NCBI GenBank assembly: GCA_027624135.1
Contig: JAQBXL010000003.1
Span: 1-61,596 of the forward strand
DNA from: Chloroflexota bacterium
GTDB lineage: Bacteria; Chloroflexota; Dehalococcoidia; Lucifugimonadales; UBA3495
Direction of reading: 5' to 3'
Length of the DNA stretch: 61,596 nt
The notes under the pieces are model-generated. The model was not told the DNA's origin and did no database searches. It saw nothing but the letters and a program-made list of their open reading frames with translations. Each line of letters starts with the position of its first letter. The first letter of the stretch is position 1. Position numbers and translations under genes: made by a program. This document shows positions 44,309 through 51,901 of the stretch, piece after piece.

Positions 44309-44962
44309 CTAGACTCCGGATACTGCTTCGCCAGCCAAACCGGTGGGTTCCGTTGCCACACGGTAGCTCTCGGTCCCGCCTTGCATCTTGTGGAGCACCG
44401 GTAGAGTTGCTTCAGCAATCATGTCGGTCATCATGTGAATCGCGGTCAGAGCCAGCATACTGAACCCGATCGCGACGACGGTTTGGGGTATCCAAAGAGG
44501 TGTCAGAGGATAAGTGTTGGTTACAGCGCTGATGTCGTAGGACTTCAACACCATGATCCACGTCTTCCAGGATGTAACGGATATGAAGAATACGATAGAA
44601 CCGAGAGCGAGCCAGTCGGCTGCCCATCGCGTTTTAGTCCCCATGAAGGGTAACAACACGTCGATACGGACGTGGGATCCAGTCCGAAGGGCGTAGGAGA
44701 ATGCCCAGGTGGAGGCCATGGCCATGGTGTAACCGCTCATCAGGTCCATACCCGGCGCCATGATCCAGCCCGCTTTTCTGGCAATCACCTGGTAAGTGAT
44801 GAATAGCGCCAGCAAAAGGAACATGGCCCCGCACAGATACCCCATGGCGAGGTAGGTTCGGTCAAGAGCCCGGGTGAGCCCCCTCATCCCGGTTAAGAGG
44901 GTTAATGCGAAAGACCGTCCCTCTAGTACCCTTTCCAGCTTTTGGCCTTGTACTGCGCTCAA
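44309..44962 (-). CDS. TRAP transporter small permease (DctQ)
   Basis: A 217-residue protein with four membrane helices between about residues 35 and 185, matching DctQ. Characteristic segments are YLCGAMFLLLALFITYQVIAR (helix 1, read in parts), the RTGSHVRIDVL loop and WAADWLALGSIVFFISV. Start is TTG at 44962 with GGAG close upstream. It precedes dctM by 73 nt. The substrate-binding subunit must be encoded elsewhere. Confidence 0.88.
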   Translation of the reverse strand: MSAVQGQKLERVLEGRSFALTLLTGMRGLTRALDRTYLAMGYLCGAMFLLLALFITYQVIARKAGWIMAPGMDLMSGYTMAMASTWAFSYALRTGSHVRIDVLLPFMGTKTRWAADWLALGSIVFFISVTSWKTWIMVLKSYDISAVTNTYPLTPLWIPQTVVAIGFSMLALTAIHMMTDMIAEATLPVLHKMQGGTESYRVATEPTGLAGEAVSGV

Positions 44963-45007
44963 GAGGTCTCCTCCCGAAATTCATGAAATCGGAACTGCCT
45001 GACCTAC

Positions 45008-45046
45008 GTAGATGGCTGGCATAGATGGCTGGCATAGATGGCTGGC
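45008..45046. repeat. 13-bp tandem triplication upstream of dctQ
   Basis: gtagatggctggc, atagatggctggc, atagatggctggc at 45008-45020, 45021-45033 and 45034-45046, in the region that should hold the TRAP operon leader. Confidence 0.92.
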
Positions 45047-45231
45047 GGATATGGCCAGCCCGTGGCGGCTGAGTCACTCTGTGCCCGTCTGAACCGGACT
45101 GGATCGGCACCTTGAGGAAAGCCAAAATCTCCGAGATTTGCCCAAGGTCCAAATTGGTCGGAAGTATAAACAATAGCTACGGGGCCGTCAATAGGGTTTA
45201 TCACGATTCGGAATTATGACCGAAAGGGAGA

Positions 45232-45471
45232 CTAGCGACGAGGTCTATTTTTTTCCACGGCTCGACGGAAGAACGCCAGCTGCAGCAGGGCCAATACGAG
45301 GCTGACCGCAGCGAGAGTCGTGTACGCTCCAGCGGGACTCCAGATGTGGATGACGACGCTGATAACCATGGCAGCCAATGGAGTGAGGCCGTTGTCCAGC
45401 ATGTAGATGCTCACGACCCGGCCTCTGATCTCGTCCGGAACAATGGTCTGGATCAGGGTGTTACTGTCCAG
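45232..45471 (-). pseudogene. C-terminal remnant of an MFS transporter
   Basis: A 79-codon open stretch encodes TLIQTIVPDEIRGRVVSIYML, continuing with hydrophobic helices and a basic end (KNRPRR). It matches the last two helices and the RGRV loop of multidrug/EntS-like MFS exporters. It is preceded in frame by a TGA and the upstream DNA no longer resembles MFS. No start or ribosome site is present. A decayed 5'-truncated gene. Confidence 0.75.
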
Positions 45472-45636
45472 TCACCAACTGACCGAATTGCCATGAGCAA
45501 TGGAATAACAGTCGGAAAGTAAGAACTTTCAGGATTTCAATATAGGCGTAGTTTTTGTATGATGATAAGGTACGGTACAGGCGATACTTGAACCACTAGC
45601 GCGCCAAGCCCGCCCCGTTGACCTCGGAGGACACCT

Positions 45637-47484
45637 TTGCGCAACCTGGCCAATTTCCTTGTCCACCTCTTTAACCGCGAGGGTGATACCGAACGTACCT
45701 ACCTGTCGGTGATCCATGACCGGTGTTTGTTCTGCGAAGAGCCGATCAGTTACTCACCTTCCTATTTGACTTACCGGGTGTGTCCGTACTGCCGGTTCCA
45801 CTACACGGTGACTGCACGCCAACGGATCGAGTTGCTGGCAGACAAAGGAACCTTCAAAGAATCGTACAAATATGTGAGTTCGGTTGAGCCCCTTTCGTTC
45901 TCACGCCGGGGCCGCTACCGGAAGTTCTTCACTCAAGACCAGAATCGCACCGGCCTTACCGAAGCGGTAGTTGCTGGAAGGTGCTACATCGGCGAAACCG
46001 AGGTCATGCTGATTGTTTTGGACTTCGGTTTTATGGGCGGGACGATGGGCAGCGTGGTCGGCGAGAAGATATCGGTGGCTTTTGAGAGCGCCGCCCGTCG
46101 GGGGATACCAGCTCTGGCTGTGGTCTCGGGCGGAGGAGTCCGCGTTCAAGAGGGTGTTCTGTCCTTGATGCAGATGGCAAAAACGGTTACCGCTGCCAAT
46201 CGTCTGCGTGAAGAAGGGGTGCCCTTGATTGTTGTTTTGGCGAACCCTTCCACAGGTCAGGCCTACGCCAGTTTCGCGAACCTGGCTGACATTATCCTGG
46301 CCGAGCCGGGTTCTCTGATCGGACTCTCGCCGCTGCGAACCCTGCGAGAAGTGTCCAAGATGCCTCTGCCGTTGGACGCCCACACCGCCGAAGCCCACGT
46401 GGGTCACGGGCTTTTGGACAATGTGGTGGACCGGGAGAATCTGCAGCCCAGAGTCTCGGCTTTGTTGCAGATACTCACCGCCCAAAAACAGGGTAAGGCT
46501 GACCATAAGAATCTGCTTAAATCGGAACCGGTAGAATGCGAAGAAGTTGAGCCATGGGAGTCGGTTACCGCCGCCCGCAATGCTGAGCGGCCCCAGGCGA
46601 CCGCTTACTTCCGGTCGATGTTGGACCCGTTCATAGAGTTGCGCGGCGACCGTCTGAACAGTGATGACCGGTCAATTGTCGCCGGTCTGGGGTTCATGGA
46701 TGGCCAGCCGGTGGCGGTGATTGGTCAGCAACGCCGGCCTTTGGCAGAGGGAGAGCGTTACCACGTCTTTCCCGATGGTCTGCGCAAGGCCCAGCGTGTG
46801 ATCGATATTGCCTCCCGTTTCAAGCTGCCTTTGGTTACCCTGATCGACACACAAGGCGCAGACCCGGGACTGGAGGCCGAAGAGCAGGGAATAGGAAATG
46901 CCATCGCCGTGACGCTGTCATCGATGCTAAGAGTTCCGACGCCAGTGGTCTCGGTAGTCATCGGGGAAGGCGGCAGTGAGGGCGCACTGGCTCTATCCCT
47001 ATCCGACCGAATATTGATGCAGCAATATTCGATCTACTCGCCAATCTCAGTCACCCACACGCTGGGCTCCGGCCACCATGACCACATGCTGGACCGTGAA
47101 GCTGCCGAGGCTCTGATGCTGACGGCCCACGACTGCCTGGAACTAGGTATAGCCGATGAGATCGTTCCTGAACCAGAGAGCGGCGCTCACATGGACCCAC
47201 ACGAAGCGGCAAGAGCGCTGCAAACTGCGATTCTGACCAATATCGTTCAACTATCCAAGTTGTCGGAAGGCAAGCTGTTGAAGAAGCGGTACCAAAAGTT
47301 CCGCAATATGGGAGAGGGCAGCGGTTACTCTAAAGAGGCCATGAACCGGGAAGTGGACCTACTGATGAGCATTTCGTCAGGCGACGCCCTGCCGGAAAGG
47401 CCGTCTCGCAAGCAAACAAGGAAGAACAAGAAAGAAGAACTCCAAGAAGAACCCGCAGAAGCAGAGATATCGTCTGACGATTAA
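45637..47484 (+). CDS. accDA: Fused acetyl-CoA carboxylase carboxyltransferase, beta + alpha (AccD-AccA)
   Basis: This 615-residue protein joins the two carboxyltransferase subunits that make malonyl-CoA for fatty acid synthesis. The AccD half (about 1-285) has the zinc finger C30-x2-C33 and C49-x2-C52 and VVSGGGVRVQEG; the AccA half (about 300-580) has GDRLNSDDRSIVAGLGF, VTLIDTQGADPG and IGEGGSEGALALS. A charged, Lys/Glu-rich tail follows. TTG start with GGAGG 6 nt upstream. No accB or accC nearby. Confidence 0.92.
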   Translation: MRNLANFLVHLFNREGDTERTYLSVIHDRCLFCEEPISYSPSYLTYRVCPYCRFHYTVTARQRIELLADKGTFKESYKYVSSVEPLSFSRRGRYRKFFTQDQNRTGLTEAVVAGRCYIGETEVMLIVLDFGFMGGTMGSVVGEKISVAFESAARRGIPALAVVSGGGVRVQEGVLSLMQMAKTVTAANRLREEGVPLIVVLANPSTGQAYASFANLADIILAEPGSLIGLSPLRTLREVSKMPLPLDAHTAEAHVGHGLLDNVVDRENLQPRVSALLQILTAQKQGKADHKNLLKSEPVECEEVEPWESVTAARNAERPQATAYFRSMLDPFIELRGDRLNSDDRSIVAGLGFMDGQPVAVIGQQRRPLAEGERYHVFPDGLRKAQRVIDIASRFKLPLVTLIDTQGADPGLEAEEQGIGNAIAVTLSSMLRVPTPVVSVVIGEGGSEGALALSLSDRILMQQYSIYSPISVTHTLGSGHHDHMLDREAAEALMLTAHDCLELGIADEIVPEPESGAHMDPHEAARALQTAILTNIVQLSKLSEGKLLKKRYQKFRNMGEGSGYSKEAMNREVDLLMSISSGDALPERPSRKQTRKNKKEELQEEPAEAEISSDD

Positions 47485-47545
47485 CGGTTAGCAATCAGGG
47501 ATCAGTGAGTCAGGCTAGACGTTGTCTCTCAGACGCGGACGAGTC

Positions 47546-48355
47546 TTAGGCCGCTTCTGAGCCGAACTCTTTGAGGCTCTTTTTCACAGCTTCCGCCACC
47601 GCCGAGAACTCATCTTGGACTGACTCGTCCAATAGAGCGGTTGGCTTGGACGAATCCCGGTAAGCAGCCCGTAGCTCAATGTTACCCAAGAACGGCGCGT
47701 CCACCTCTTTGGCCAGGTTCTTGCCGCCGCCCTGTCCAAAGATGTCTCCGGTGTAGTTCTCCACCACGCCCAGCACGTTGAGGTTCAACTTTCGAATCAT
47801 GTTGATGCAACGCTTGGCGTCCAGGTTGGCCAGGTCCTGTGGGGTGCTGACCACCACAAATCCGTCCATGGGCAGGCTCTGCATGATGGTCAGGGGAGAA
47901 TCGGAAGTTCCAGGCGGCAGGTCAACTAACAAGTAGTCCAGGTCTTGCCAGTCAGTGGCCTGGAGAAATTGGGTGATGGCGTTGTGAATCATCGGTCCGC
48001 GCCAGATGATGGCCTCGTCTTGGTTCTCTTGGAAGAAGGACATGGAAACGACTTTGACGCCCCATTTCTCGGCGGGGATGATCTGGCCATCCACATAGTC
48101 CGGTTTGTCGGTGATGCCCATGACCTTGGCTACATTGGGGCAGTCGATGTCCACGTCCAGTAGTCCAACGCGATGGCCTTGGCCGGCCAGAGTAACCGCC
48201 AGATTGACGGCGACGGTGGTTTTCCCAACTCCGCCCTTTCCGCTGTAAACGCCTATCTTGGTCTTGATCTTGGCAAGACGATCAGTTATCTGGCGTTTTT
48301 GTTGCCAGGTCCGTTTGATCTGTTCCAGGCGCGCGGTTTCCTGGGGCGTGGGCAT
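47546..48355 (-). CDS. Mrp/NBP35-family Fe-S cluster carrier ATPase
   Basis: A 269-residue P-loop ATPase of the Mrp/ApbC family, which inserts or carries Fe-S clusters. The deviant Walker A GKGGVGKTT is at 39-47, with DVDIDCPNVAK (switch region), DLPPGTSD and VVSTPQDLA. The C-terminal CPxC cluster-binding motif of most members is not present: the equivalent region reads VVENYTGDIFGQGGG. GGAGG precedes the ATG. It follows the DUF59 gene by about 90 nt on the same strand, a usual functional pair. Confidence 0.9.
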   Translation of the reverse strand: MPTPQETARLEQIKRTWQQKRQITDRLAKIKTKIGVYSGKGGVGKTTVAVNLAVTLAGQGHRVGLLDVDIDCPNVAKVMGITDKPDYVDGQIIPAEKWGVKVVSMSFFQENQDEAIIWRGPMIHNAITQFLQATDWQDLDYLLVDLPPGTSDSPLTIMQSLPMDGFVVVSTPQDLANLDAKRCINMIRKLNLNVLGVVENYTGDIFGQGGGKNLAKEVDAPFLGNIELRAAYRDSSKPTALLDESVQDEFSAVAEAVKKSLKEFGSEAA

Positions 48356-48447
48356 GCAGTCCTCCGGAGAGTTCCAGTGTGATAATCAGCGGAACTGGGT
48401 TTTCTAACCCAAGTCCGCCTGGACGCCGATTACGGCCTTTTGGTTGG

Positions 48448-48756
48448 CTAGATGCCTAGTTGGGCGCGGGCCTCTTCGCTGATCAGTTCCGGCGACCAAG
48501 GTGGATCAAAGACCATCTCGATCTGAACTTCTTCCACTCCGTCCAATTCCTGGATCGCCCATTCAGCCTGTTGGCCGATGTACGGGCCCATGCCGCAACC
48601 GGGAAACGTGAGGGTCATCTGCACGTAGACGTCGGAGTTTGTTACCTGAACGTCGTAGACCAAACCAAGGTCGACTACGTTGACCGGTATCTCGGGGTCA
48701 TATACTGATTTTAGGGCTTCGTAGATCATTTCTGTGGTGACGGTTGCCTCGGCCAT
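48448..48756 (-). CDS. DUF59/MIP18-family metal-sulfur cluster assembly factor
   Basis: A 102-residue stand-alone DUF59 domain (SufT/PaaD/MIP18 type). DPEIPVNVVDLGLVYDV (20-36) and LTFPGCGMGPYI (49-60) with the conserved C54 are diagnostic. AGGAGG lies 5-6 nt before the ATG. It precedes the Mrp ATPase gene in the same direction, supporting a joint role in Fe-S cluster maturation. Confidence 0.9.
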   Translation of the reverse strand: MAEATVTTEMIYEALKSVYDPEIPVNVVDLGLVYDVQVTNSDVYVQMTLTFPGCGMGPYIGQQAEWAIQELDGVEEVQIEMVFDPPWSPELISEEARAQLGI

Positions 48757-48847
48757 GTCTGCCTCCTATTCAGGATTGTCTGCCACGATTATATTAAAGT
48801 CGACCAACTTGGTCAACAATTATTCCAGGTCCGGTTCGCCGGACAAG

Positions 48848-48875
48848 GGAAGGTCCGGCTAATACCGGACCTTCC
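48848..48875. terminator. Hairpin downstream of the quinone oxidoreductase gene
   Basis: Perfect 11-bp stem ggaaggtccgg / ccggaccttcc with a 6-nt loop. There is no strong T-run on the minus side, so terminator function is only likely. Confidence 0.5.
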
Positions 48876-48891
48876 ACCGATATTTACGCTT

Positions 48892-49860
48892 TTACGGAAT
48901 GAGCAGGAGTTTGCCGGTGCTGGCTCTGCTCTCCAGTTGCCGGTGGGCTTCCGGCGCTTCGGACAGCGGAAATTCGCCGCCGATCCGCAACTTCAATTCT
49001 CCGGAGCTGACCCAGCCCAGTACGTCGCCGGCTCGTTGCTCCAACTCGGCCCGGTTGACGGTGTAATCGCCCAGGCCGGGACGGGTGAGCGATAGTGACC
49101 CCGCACCCAGGATGCTTGGACTCATGGGTTCCGGGGCTCCGCTGGCGGCACCGTAGAGCACCATGTGGCCGCGGCGACCCAGACTGCTGATACTCTGGCT
49201 GAAGGTGGTTTTGCCCACACCGTCGTACACAACTTGCACTCCCTCGCCGTTGGTGGCCTTCTTGACCTCTTCGGCGAAGTCCTGCTGGGTGTAGAGGATC
49301 ACATGGTCGGCGCCGGCGCCTTTGGAAAGCTCGGCCTTTTCCTCAGTGGAAACCGTGGCGAACACGTATCCACCCAGGCGTTTAACCATCTGAGTTAACA
49401 GTAGGCCCATGCCGCCGGCTCCAGCGTGGATGATGACCCGGTCGCCCTTCTGTACTGCATAGGTTGAGTGGCAGAGATAATGGGCGGTCATGCCTTGAAG
49501 GATCGCGGCGGCCCCGGCTTTGGCGTCCACACCGGCTGGCCGTTTCATCAGCCTCCAAGCGGGCACCAAGGCCAATTCGGCATACGTTCCCGGGGCAGTG
49601 CAGTAGGTGACGTCATCTCCCACTTTCACCTCGGTCACTCCGGGGCCAATGGCCTTGACCACTCCTGCGCCCTCGACACCGATGATGCGGGGCAAAGGAG
49701 GGCCGGGATTTACTCCCTGCCGGCTGTACACATCGGTGAAGTTAACTCCGGCGGCTTGAATCTCAACCACCGCTTCGCCCTCGCCTGGAATCGGATCGGC
49801 CACATCTTTGTACTTCATGACCTCGGGTCCGCCGAATTCGGTGATCTGCACTGCTTTCAT
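48892..49860 (-). CDS. NADPH:quinone oxidoreductase-like MDR protein
   Basis: A 322-residue zinc-independent medium-chain dehydrogenase/reductase of the quinone oxidoreductase type. AAGVNFTDVYSRQG (about 36-49) is the QOR substrate-region signature, and HAGAGGMGLLLTQM (about 145-158) the NADPH-binding loop. No zinc-ligand cysteines are present. AGGAGG precedes the ATG. Monocistronic by appearance. It reduces quinones or enones by family analogy. Confidence 0.9.
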   Translation of the reverse strand: MKAVQITEFGGPEVMKYKDVADPIPGEGEAVVEIQAAGVNFTDVYSRQGVNPGPPLPRIIGVEGAGVVKAIGPGVTEVKVGDDVTYCTAPGTYAELALVPAWRLMKRPAGVDAKAGAAAILQGMTAHYLCHSTYAVQKGDRVIIHAGAGGMGLLLTQMVKRLGGYVFATVSTEEKAELSKGAGADHVILYTQQDFAEEVKKATNGEGVQVVYDGVGKTTFSQSISSLGRRGHMVLYGAASGAPEPMSPSILGAGSLSLTRPGLGDYTVNRAELEQRAGDVLGWVSSGELKLRIGGEFPLSEAPEAHRQLESRASTGKLLLIP

Positions 49861-50058
49861 GTCTTGCCCTCCTGAGTCGTCAGCGAAAATATCGGGTCCA
49901 TCTTTGAGCTAATGCCAAGCTGCCAGAAGCGCCACGGGCGCTATCTGGATGGGGGCAGTATACACCGGGGATAGATAGGCGCCGGCCATCACCGAGGCAG
50001 AACAAACCAGCCTGGCCGGCAATAAGTCGGAACAGTTGCCCAGCTTGCTAGATCGGAC

Positions 50059-51901
50059 CCTAGAAGTCTGGCCGAAAAGTGCCTGAAGGCAGCTTGCCCA
50101 TTATAATAGTGGTCAACAAGCAAAGGGGGGGGTGGGAGAGTGCTGGGAAAGCGAACGGACCAGAGGGGCCTATTAGAATCAGACCACCTTTATATGGACC
50201 ACGTGGGTCAGTCTTCCTTTTACGGGTTGCTGGCGTCGATGCGAGGGCAGTTGTTCCGAGACGAAGAATTCGCCAAGCTATACTGCCCGGACAACGGCCG
50301 GGATAGCGTGCCCCCCAGTCTGCTGGCAACGGCGCTGTTGCTTCAGGCCTACGACAAGGTGAGCGACGCTGAAGCCAAGGATACAGCGGACTTTGACATT
50401 CGGTGGAAGGTAGCCTTGGGCATCGAGGTGGAAGAGAGACCCTTTGCCAAGAGCACCCTGCAACTGTTCCGAGCCCACCTGATCCTGCATGAGCAGGCGA
50501 AGGAGATATTTCAGCGCAGCTTGCGGTTTGCCCGGGAGTCGGGATACCTGAAGAGCCGCCGAATGAAGGTGGCCTTGGACACCACCAACATCCTGGGCCG
50601 AGGAGCCGTCAAGGATACCTACAACCTTTTGGCCGATGGTGTAGTCCAGGCAGCCCGGGCCCTGGCTGGTCTGGATGGGAAGGGTGTGAGAGAGTGGGGC
50701 CTGGCCCATGGTCTGGAGGGCTATTTTGGCTCCAGTGTGAAGGGGGAGGCCAGAATTGACTGGGACAATAAGAAAGAGCGGCAAGCTTTCCTCCAGCAGA
50801 TTGTGGCTGATGCCGACCGGTTGTTGGCCTTGGCCCGCCAGGCCCAGGGGCGATTTCCAGCAGAAAGCTCCCAGCGCCAGGGTATTGTGGAGGCAACGGC
50901 GTTGCTGGGGCAATTGCTGCTGCAGGATGTGGAGCGCCAGGAAGATGGCCCCACTCTGAAGGAAGGGGTGAGCCGGGACCGGGTCCCTTCGGTCCACGAC
51001 CCTGAGATGCGCCACGGCCGCAAAAGTAAGAGCCACCGCTTCGATGGACACAAGGCGGCGGTGGTGGTGGATACCGACTCTCAACTGATCACCGCGGTGG
51101 ACATACTGCCTGGCAACGCCGGCGATAACACCGGTGCCCTGGAATTGGTGGAGCAGAGTGAGGAGAACACGGGCACGGAGGTGGAAGAGACCATCGGAGA
51201 CGCTGCCTATGGAGATGGCGCCACCCGGCAGGCCTTTGCCGACGGGGGACGGACTTTAATCGCCAAGGTGCCGGCCCGTCCTGAGAAGGCCCACTTCCCC
51301 AAGGAAGACTTTCACATAGACTTAGAAGCTGCCACCTGTACCTGCCCCGCCGGGCAGACGACCCAGAGCCTACGGCAGTTAAACCATCGCAATGGGCAGC
51401 CAACAAGGGGTTTTGTCTTTGACGGCAGGGTGTGCCGGAGTTGCCACCTGCGCTCACAGTGTATCGCCAGCAAGAAGGGGAAGGGCCGCACCGTCAGCCT
51501 GCATCCACAAGAAGCTCTACTACAACAGGCTCGGGCCTTACAGCATAGCGAAGCCTTCACTGAGTACCGGAAGCGCCGCCAGGTGGTGGAACACCGGCTG
51601 GCGCGGCTGGTCCAGCTTGGAGTACGCCAGGCGCGGTACATTGGCCGCAAAAAGACGCTGTTCCAACTGCTGATGGCGGCGACGGTGGCTAACCTGACCC
51701 TGGTGGCTGGCAAGATGGGGATAATGGGCGGGCCCGGGGGCCAAGCTACTACTCCTACTGCGCCCCTTCGCTCTCTTATAGCCCCAACCGCCGAAATCAT
51801 AGCAATTCTCTTTGCCAAACCCTGGCTGCGCCTTTTGCCCGGGCCATGCCTTGTACATCAGTCAACGGCTCAAAACAGGGCTTTTCAGCCGGGTTTCTAG
51901 G
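50059..51901 (+). mobile_element. Complete IS1182-family-like insertion sequence
   Basis: About 1.84 kb with imperfect terminal inverted repeats. The left end cctagaagtctggccgaaaag (in parts: cctagaag, ctggccgaaaag) matches the right end read inward, cctagaaacccggctgaaaag (cctagaaa, cggctgaaaag), with one indel. One transposase gene fills it. The right end abuts the coding end of the PEPCK-like gene. Joining the flanks without the element gives a short in-frame end and a TAG 8 nt on, so no clear target duplication is seen. Confidence 0.8.
50140..51900 (+). CDS. IS1182-family transposase
   Basis: A 586-residue DDE transposase. The first aspartate is D147 in VALDTTNILGRGAVKDTYN; DPEMRHGRKSKSHRFDGHK and IGDAAYGDG (second Asp) follow, then the C-terminal E-containing VVEHRLARL and RYIGRKKTLFQLLMAA region typical of IS1182. 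The frame is intact, so the element may be active. The start could be GTG at 50140 or an ATG 18 codons later (50194). Its TAG lies inside the right inverted repeat and overlaps the stop of the opposing gene. Confidence 0.92.
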   Translation: MLGKRTDQRGLLESDHLYMDHVGQSSFYGLLASMRGQLFRDEEFAKLYCPDNGRDSVPPSLLATALLLQAYDKVSDAEAKDTADFDIRWKVALGIEVEERPFAKSTLQLFRAHLILHEQAKEIFQRSLRFARESGYLKSRRMKVALDTTNILGRGAVKDTYNLLADGVVQAARALAGLDGKGVREWGLAHGLEGYFGSSVKGEARIDWDNKKERQAFLQQIVADADRLLALARQAQGRFPAESSQRQGIVEATALLGQLLLQDVERQEDGPTLKEGVSRDRVPSVHDPEMRHGRKSKSHRFDGHKAAVVVDTDSQLITAVDILPGNAGDNTGALELVEQSEENTGTEVEETIGDAAYGDGATRQAFADGGRTLIAKVPARPEKAHFPKEDFHIDLEAATCTCPAGQTTQSLRQLNHRNGQPTRGFVFDGRVCRSCHLRSQCIASKKGKGRTVSLHPQEALLQQARALQHSEAFTEYRKRRQVVEHRLARLVQLGVRQARYIGRKKTLFQLLMAATVANLTLVAGKMGIMGGPGGQATTPTAPLRSLIAPTAEIIAILFAKPWLRLLPGPCLVHQSTAQNRAFQPGF

